From the NCBI GenBank assembly GCA_002362385.1, contig DEUB01000075.1, positions 1 through 16,699 on the forward strand: a DNA stretch of 16,699 nt. The letters are read 5' to 3'. Within the stretch, counting starts at the first letter, position 1. Each line of letters starts with the position of its first letter. This document shows, piece after piece, positions 13,446 through 16,699 of the stretch. Source of the stretch: Lachnospiraceae bacterium UBA3273. Lineage in GTDB: Bacteria > Bacillota > Clostridia > Lachnospirales > Lachnospiraceae. The translations under genes were made by a program, and so were the position numbers. The notes beneath the pieces were generated by a model. It made no database searches. It was given only the letters and a program-made list of their open reading frames with translations, and was not told the origin of the DNA.

Positions 13446-13729
13446 ATGCAGTTCAAAGATTTAGAGTGGAAAAATATTATATCAAATGGCGTGATTGTTT
13501 GTAGTACATATAAATTGAATCTATGTGGATGGATCAGGATAGAATTTAAAATTAACCATGAACCAGAAGAGGATAAGTATATGCTGTATTCTTTTGGTAA
13601 AGGAAGTATTAGGAGATTAGAGCTAAAAAGTATGGTTCAATTGAATCGGCAAAAAATGCGGCATATAGAATATATAGTAATGAGATGGAGAGGATCAGAA
13701 AAGCAATTGATCATCTGGTAGCAGTTTAA
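13446..13729 (+). pseudogene. Small phage-type protein gene broken by a -1 frameshift
   Basis: ATG 13446 has GGAG 7 nt upstream. The first 55 codons read a plausible soluble protein (NLCGWIRIEFKINHEPEEDK, then MLYSFGKGSI). After ATT 13608-13610 this frame turns into a basic, unlikely sequence and ends at 13721. The frame shifted by one base instead continues from GAG 13613 as EIRAKKYGSIESAKNAAYRI and a charged amphipathic helix (SNEMERIRKAIDHL) to TAA 13727-13729. Only two bases (AG, 13611-13612) stand where one codon should be, so one nucleotide has been lost. The ancestral protein would be about 94 aa. I do not recognise its function; the strand-then-helix layout resembles small phage proteins. 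Confidence 0.6.
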
Positions 13730-13784
13730 GATAATTGCATTACAGAGCAATCAAAATAAGCTGTAAAATTGAAATTCAATGTCG

Positions 13785-13818
13785 ATTGTGTAATTCTACA
13801 CAATAATTCCATTATAAT
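13785..13818 (+). promoter_or_regulatory. Perfect inverted repeat at a TATAAT promoter, likely operator
   Basis: ATTGTGTA (13785-13792) and TACACAAT (13797-13804) form a perfect 8-bp inverted repeat around ATTC, and a perfect TATAAT lies 8 nt downstream (13813-13818). The repeat occupies the spacer and -35 region, where no good -35 hexamer exists at 16-18 nt. This fits control by a dimeric protein that either replaces or blocks -35 recognition. The promoter would serve the HNH-type locus starting at 13932. Confidence 0.6.
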
Positions 13819-13842
13819 GAAAACTGAATATTAATTTACATC

Positions 13843-13869
13843 GGGAGCCTATTCAGTAGACTCTCTTTT
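13843..13869 (+). promoter_or_regulatory. Terminator-like hairpin in the leader of the HNH-type gene
   Basis: GGGAGCCTA (13843-13851) pairs with TAGACTCTC (13857-13865) over nine positions with one mismatch and one G-U pair, loop TTCAG, followed by TTTT (13866-13869). It sits between the TATAAT promoter and the start codon at 13932, where a terminator would act as an attenuator. Confidence 0.4.
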
Positions 13870-13931
13870 AGCGTTCGTATTTAAGCAAATGCTATCTATA
13901 TCATATCGAAAGGAATTTTTTATAAGTAACA

Positions 13932-14951
13932 ATGAACGGTAAAAAGAAATTAGAACAAAGAAAAGAATTTAAAGAATATTTGTCCATAGCAGATAAAAGA
14001 GTATTGGATATCAAGAAATCGGGAATAGAGTTGATTGCGGATGATTAAATATTTGTGTTGGTTAATGGTACAAATAATTACTGGATCAGTAATCATGGAA
14101 GAATGGTCAATAATCTACGAAATAATTTCCATATGCATAAAACAGGGTATGTGCATTATACGCTTAGTGGGATCAATACTAAAATTGAAACATATACAGA
14201 TAAGCTAGTAGCAGAGCATTTCCTTGAAAAACCTGATAAATGCAATAAGATATGGCACATTAACAGGGATAGGGATAATTGTTATTACAGGAATCTTATC
14301 TGGGTAAATAATGATGAATACATAGATTTACAGCGTGGAATTGTGTTTGTAGAGGAATTAGGTAGGCAGCAGGAATACATACCATATATCACATTAAAAT
14401 CCAATACAGCATATTCAATCTGGAATGGTATTTATAATCGGTGCTATAAAGGTAACAAAGCTTATGATGGCTCATTTATGTGCGATTTATGAAAGTTTGA
14501 TAAGGATTCTTTTGCTGAGTGGTGGAGTTCTGAATATTATGAGTGTGACGGTGAATCTATGGCGGTGGATAAAGATTTACTGTTTCCTGGCAACAAAGAA
14601 TATGCCCCTGATAAATGTTGCATTATTCCCCAGACATTGAATACTATGTTATCTAACTGTAAGAAACATAGATTGCCTAAATGGAAGAGGGCAAAAATGG
14701 ATTTACCTTTAGGAGTGAGATATGACAGTAACATGAGTATGTATTATGGTAAGATTAAGCCGTATGGGCATGATGAACTAATACGACTTTCTTATTGGAA
14801 TACACCAGAAGAAGCATTTAAAGAGTATAAGCGTCATAAACAGGCTGATATATTGATCATGGCGGATAAGTATAAAAATAAAGTGCCGAAGAAGGTATGT
14901 GATGCGTTGTTGAAATTTGAAGTGAGACCAAATATTAAAGATTGGAATTGA
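13932..14951 (+). pseudogene. NUMOD4/HNH-type phage endonuclease-like gene with two in-frame stops
   Basis: One reading frame runs from ATG 13932 to TGA 14949-14951 (340 codon positions), interrupted only by TAA 14046-14048 and TGA 14490-14492. Part 1 (38 codons) is Lys/Glu-rich and helical. Part 2 contains a NUMOD4-like NYWISNHGRMVNNL and an HNH_3-like DKLVAEHFLEKPDK followed by WHINRDRDNCYYRNLIWVNN. Part 3 continues FAEWWSSEYYECDGESM, VDKDLLFPGNK, a proline-rich LPLGVRYDSNMSMYYGKI (AP2-like strand pattern) and a helix with NTPEEAFKEYK. Single changes would restore the frame, for example GAA to TAA and TGG to TGA. The break between parts 1 and 2 is less certain, since part 2 could start at GTG 14055. 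Such proteins cleave or bind DNA in phage genomes; this copy is probably inactive. Confidence 0.7.
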
Positions 14952-14974
14952 TGATTAAGTGATGTTATTGATTA

Positions 14975-15014
14975 TAAGGCATATCGGATGTAAAAGTCTG
15001 ATGTGCCTTATTTT
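14975..15014 (+). terminator. Strong intrinsic terminator
   Basis: TAAGGCATATCGG (14975-14987) pairs with CTGATGTGCCTTA (14998-15010) over 13 positions with two G-U pairs and a 10-nt loop, followed by TTTT and a further T-rich stretch to about 15027. It ends the phage-type gene set and isolates the NTPase gene. Confidence 0.85.
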
Positions 15015-15123
15015 GTGATTTTTATAAATGACTATTTAGTTGCTTGAATTTTAGCAAAAGTATCTTGAAATCTAACAATTTTTCAATAGTCTTATTGGAA
15101 ATTAATCATAATAGGGCACAGTG

Positions 15124-15152
15124 TTGACGGCATTGGGGTTTAAGTTTACAAT
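15124..15152 (+). promoter_or_regulatory. Strong vegetative promoter of the NTPase gene
   Basis: TTGACG (15124-15129), a 17-nt spacer and TACAAT (15147-15152), each five of six to the consensus. Transcription would begin near 15159, giving a leader of about 44 nt. The gene therefore has its own, probably constitutive, promoter. Confidence 0.75.
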
Positions 15153-15202
15153 ATAACAAAATTAAGGAAATAGTTTTAAAATGAGTATTGGAGAGGTGCT
15201 TT

Positions 15203-16699
15203 ATGGAATTATCAGAATTTCTAGTAGATTTTATTGTTATTACGGTTTTAGGTGGTCTATTAGTGAATTTATTAACTGGTCTATTAAAAAAGTTCTTTTC
15301 TAAACCAGAGGAAAAAGTAAGCGATGAAATTTCCTTAAAGTGTCCTCCGCATTTTGATGATAAACTGATTGGCAGAAAATCAGATATTAAGAAGCTTAGA
15401 AAGAAATTGACTAAAAATAAATGTGTGTGGATTTCATCAATTGGTGGAATTGGGAAATCAACACTTGCTATTATTTATGCCCAAAAGTATCGGTTAAGAT
15501 ATAAGCGAATATACTGGTTATCTTGGAAAGGGACGATACACAAGACAATAGAAGATAAAGTCAATGTTCAATTGCTATCTGAATTAAGCAGAGAGGAAGC
15601 GTATAGTAAAATTATTTATTTTTTTCGCGAGAAGGTTAAGGATTCCACGCTGCTTATTATCGATGGATTGGATGAGTATAATTCTGAGGAAATTGAAATA
15701 ATAAAATCTTTTAGATGTAAGATATTGATAACTTCAAGAATTTCTAGCCTAAATCACATAGAGCATAGGTTGGATATGCTCTCTATTTCTGAATGCAACA
15801 AATTATTTCGGTTTCATGCTAAATCTAAAATTTCATCTGAGCAATTAGAAACTATTTTGGAATTAACGGGAAGGCATACGTTATCAATAAAATTATTAGC
15901 TCGATATGCTAGATGTTATTCTGTCGAGAAGCTATTTAAAGATATTCTTAATTATGATATAAGCGACTTACATAATTCTATAGAGATATTAGATGGGGAA
16001 CCTAATAGTCAAATCATAGCTTATTTTACACAAATATATACAATTACATATAGTCAAAGAAAAAAGTCTATACTCATGAATTTATCTTTTCTTCCATCAA
16101 ATGATTTGAGTATAAAGGAACTTGAGATACTCATGGGGTACACCATTTTTGAAGATATTGTTGAACTTGAAAAGATAGGATGGATTATTAGCCGAGGACA
16201 TGGAACTATTTACTTACATCCCATATTGTCAAATACAATACGGCAAATTAGCGTAAACGAAAATATACAATCAACCGAGTATCAAGGAATGCTTGAAAAT
16301 GTAAATGATCTGATAGCAATATCGTCTGATGAATTTGATAATTATAATTATAAAGAACGGTTCTTGCCATATTGTGAAAGCATTGCTAAATATTATCGAT
16401 GGGAGGATGTTTTAATTGCACAGTTGATGATGAATATTTCCTCTATAAATTATATTATGAGTGGTAAAGAGGCTATTTCTCTAGAATACGCCCAAAAAGC
16501 TTGCTCTATTTTTAAGAAGATTTTTGATGAAAGCCCTTATGATGAAGAAATGGCAATTTTGTATGCCAGAGCCTTATCGGATTTATCAGAATATTATTAT
16601 AAAGATTCTTGTAATAAAGCGATAGAAACTGAAGAACGGTCTCTTAAAATTAAAATAAATATAATAGGAAATCAGTATAGAATTTTAGATTTATTAAAA
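15203..16699 (+). CDS. Membrane-tethered NB-ARC/STAND-type NTPase with helical C-terminal repeats (3' end outside window)
   Basis: 499 codons are open to the window end. ATG 15203 follows GGAGAGG (15190-15196) by 6 nt. A hydrophobic segment (about 8-32) precedes a basic linker, suggesting a membrane anchor with the rest in the cytoplasm. The nucleotide-binding part has an entry GRKSDIKKLRKKL (57-69), Walker A GGIGKST (81-87), Walker B LLIIDGLDE (150-158), a sensor-1-like LITSRI (175-180) and a GLPL-like segment GRHTLSIKLLARY (223-235). A winged-helix-like region ends in YLHPIL (337-342), at the place of the MHD/HP motif of NB-ARC proteins. From about 385 the sequence is helical with paired motifs (AISLEYAQKACSIFKKI, AILYARALSDLSEYYY, AIETEERSLKI) typical of TPRs. 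The layout of effector or anchor, switch and sensor repeats matches NLR-like bacterial STAND proteins, many of which act in anti-phage defence. Function here is inferred. Confidence 0.82.
   Translation, partial: MELSEFLVDFIVITVLGGLLVNLLTGLLKKFFSKPEEKVSDEISLKCPPHFDDKLIGRKSDIKKLRKKLTKNKCVWISSIGGIGKSTLAIIYAQKYRLRYKRIYWLSWKGTIHKTIEDKVNVQLLSELSREEAYSKIIYFFREKVKDSTLLIIDGLDEYNSEEIEIIKSFRCKILITSRISSLNHIEHRLDMLSISECNKLFRFHAKSKISSEQLETILELTGRHTLSIKLLARYARCYSVEKLFKDILNYDISDLHNSIEILDGEPNSQIIAYFTQIYTITYSQRKKSILMNLSFLPSNDLSIKELEILMGYTIFEDIVELEKIGWIISRGHGTIYLHPILSNTIRQISVNENIQSTEYQGMLENVNDLIAISSDEFDNYNYKERFLPYCESIAKYYRWEDVLIAQLMMNISSINYIMSGKEAISLEYAQKACSIFKKIFDESPYDEEMAILYARALSDLSEYYYKDSCNKAIETEERSLKIKINIIGNQYRILDLLK

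Larger units (their letters stand above)
12032..16699. mobile_element. AT-rich accessory segment, probably a degraded prophage or integrated element
   Basis: From about 12,032 base composition drops clearly compared with 1-11,900, and gene content changes to phage-like genes (HU-like, gp10-like, NUMOD4/HNH), two of four phage-type loci being broken, plus an NTPase with defence-like architecture. The left limit is set by the truncated ORF at 12005-12031. The right limit lies beyond the window, and no integrase, relaxase or transposase is visible. The class of element therefore cannot be named. Confidence 0.45.

Overview
The window looks like a chromosomal segment of a Gram-positive Clostridia species, probably Lachnospiraceae-like. 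The reasons are the rlmN-prpC-prkC-rsgA-rpe gene order, strong AGGAG ribosome binding sites, TTGACA/TATAAT-type promoters and a sortase-type surface protein. The taxonomic call is inferred from gene order and protein style, not from a database comparison.

Positions 1-4614 (+) hold a tight housekeeping operon: the 3' end of rlmN, a PP2C phosphatase, a PASTA-domain Ser/Thr kinase, the ribosome-assembly GTPase RsgA and ribulose-phosphate 3-epimerase. A hairpin and a good promoter at 4635-4693 separate it from a membrane-bound SpoIIE/RsbU-type phosphatase (4760-6166, +). Convergent to this is a minus-strand operon (9609 down to 6207) encoding a STAS anti-sigma-factor antagonist, an RsbW/SpoIIAB-like ATP-binding kinase, a cytoplasmic hybrid histidine kinase (PAS-HisKA-HATPase-REC-HPt) and a single-domain response regulator. 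Together, 4643-9643 looks like a partner-switching module joined to a phosphorelay, with no sigma factor in the window. The convergent units share a perfect 9-bp terminator stem.

Positions 9734-11912 (+) hold a strong promoter, a large secreted and membrane-attached repeat protein, and an overlapping small gene that appears to be broken by a one-base frameshift.

From about 12,030 to the end the DNA becomes visibly AT-richer and accessory in character. It starts just after an eight-codon ORF with a strong ribosome binding site that reads like the beginning of a truncated gene. It then contains a structured non-coding stretch, two intact phage-like genes (HU/IHF-like protein and a gp10-like neck/tail protein), a frameshifted small gene, an HNH/NUMOD4-type gene interrupted by two in-frame nonsense codons, and a strong terminator. 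A separately promoted gene at 15203, which runs off the window, encodes a membrane-tethered NB-ARC/STAND-type NTPase with a helical (probable TPR) C-terminal region. That architecture resembles NLR-like bacterial anti-phage proteins and is the best candidate for a new system here. A TTGTGTA motif recurs as three direct copies at 12152-12178 and as a perfect inverted repeat at 13785-13804, which suggests one element-specific DNA-binding regulator.
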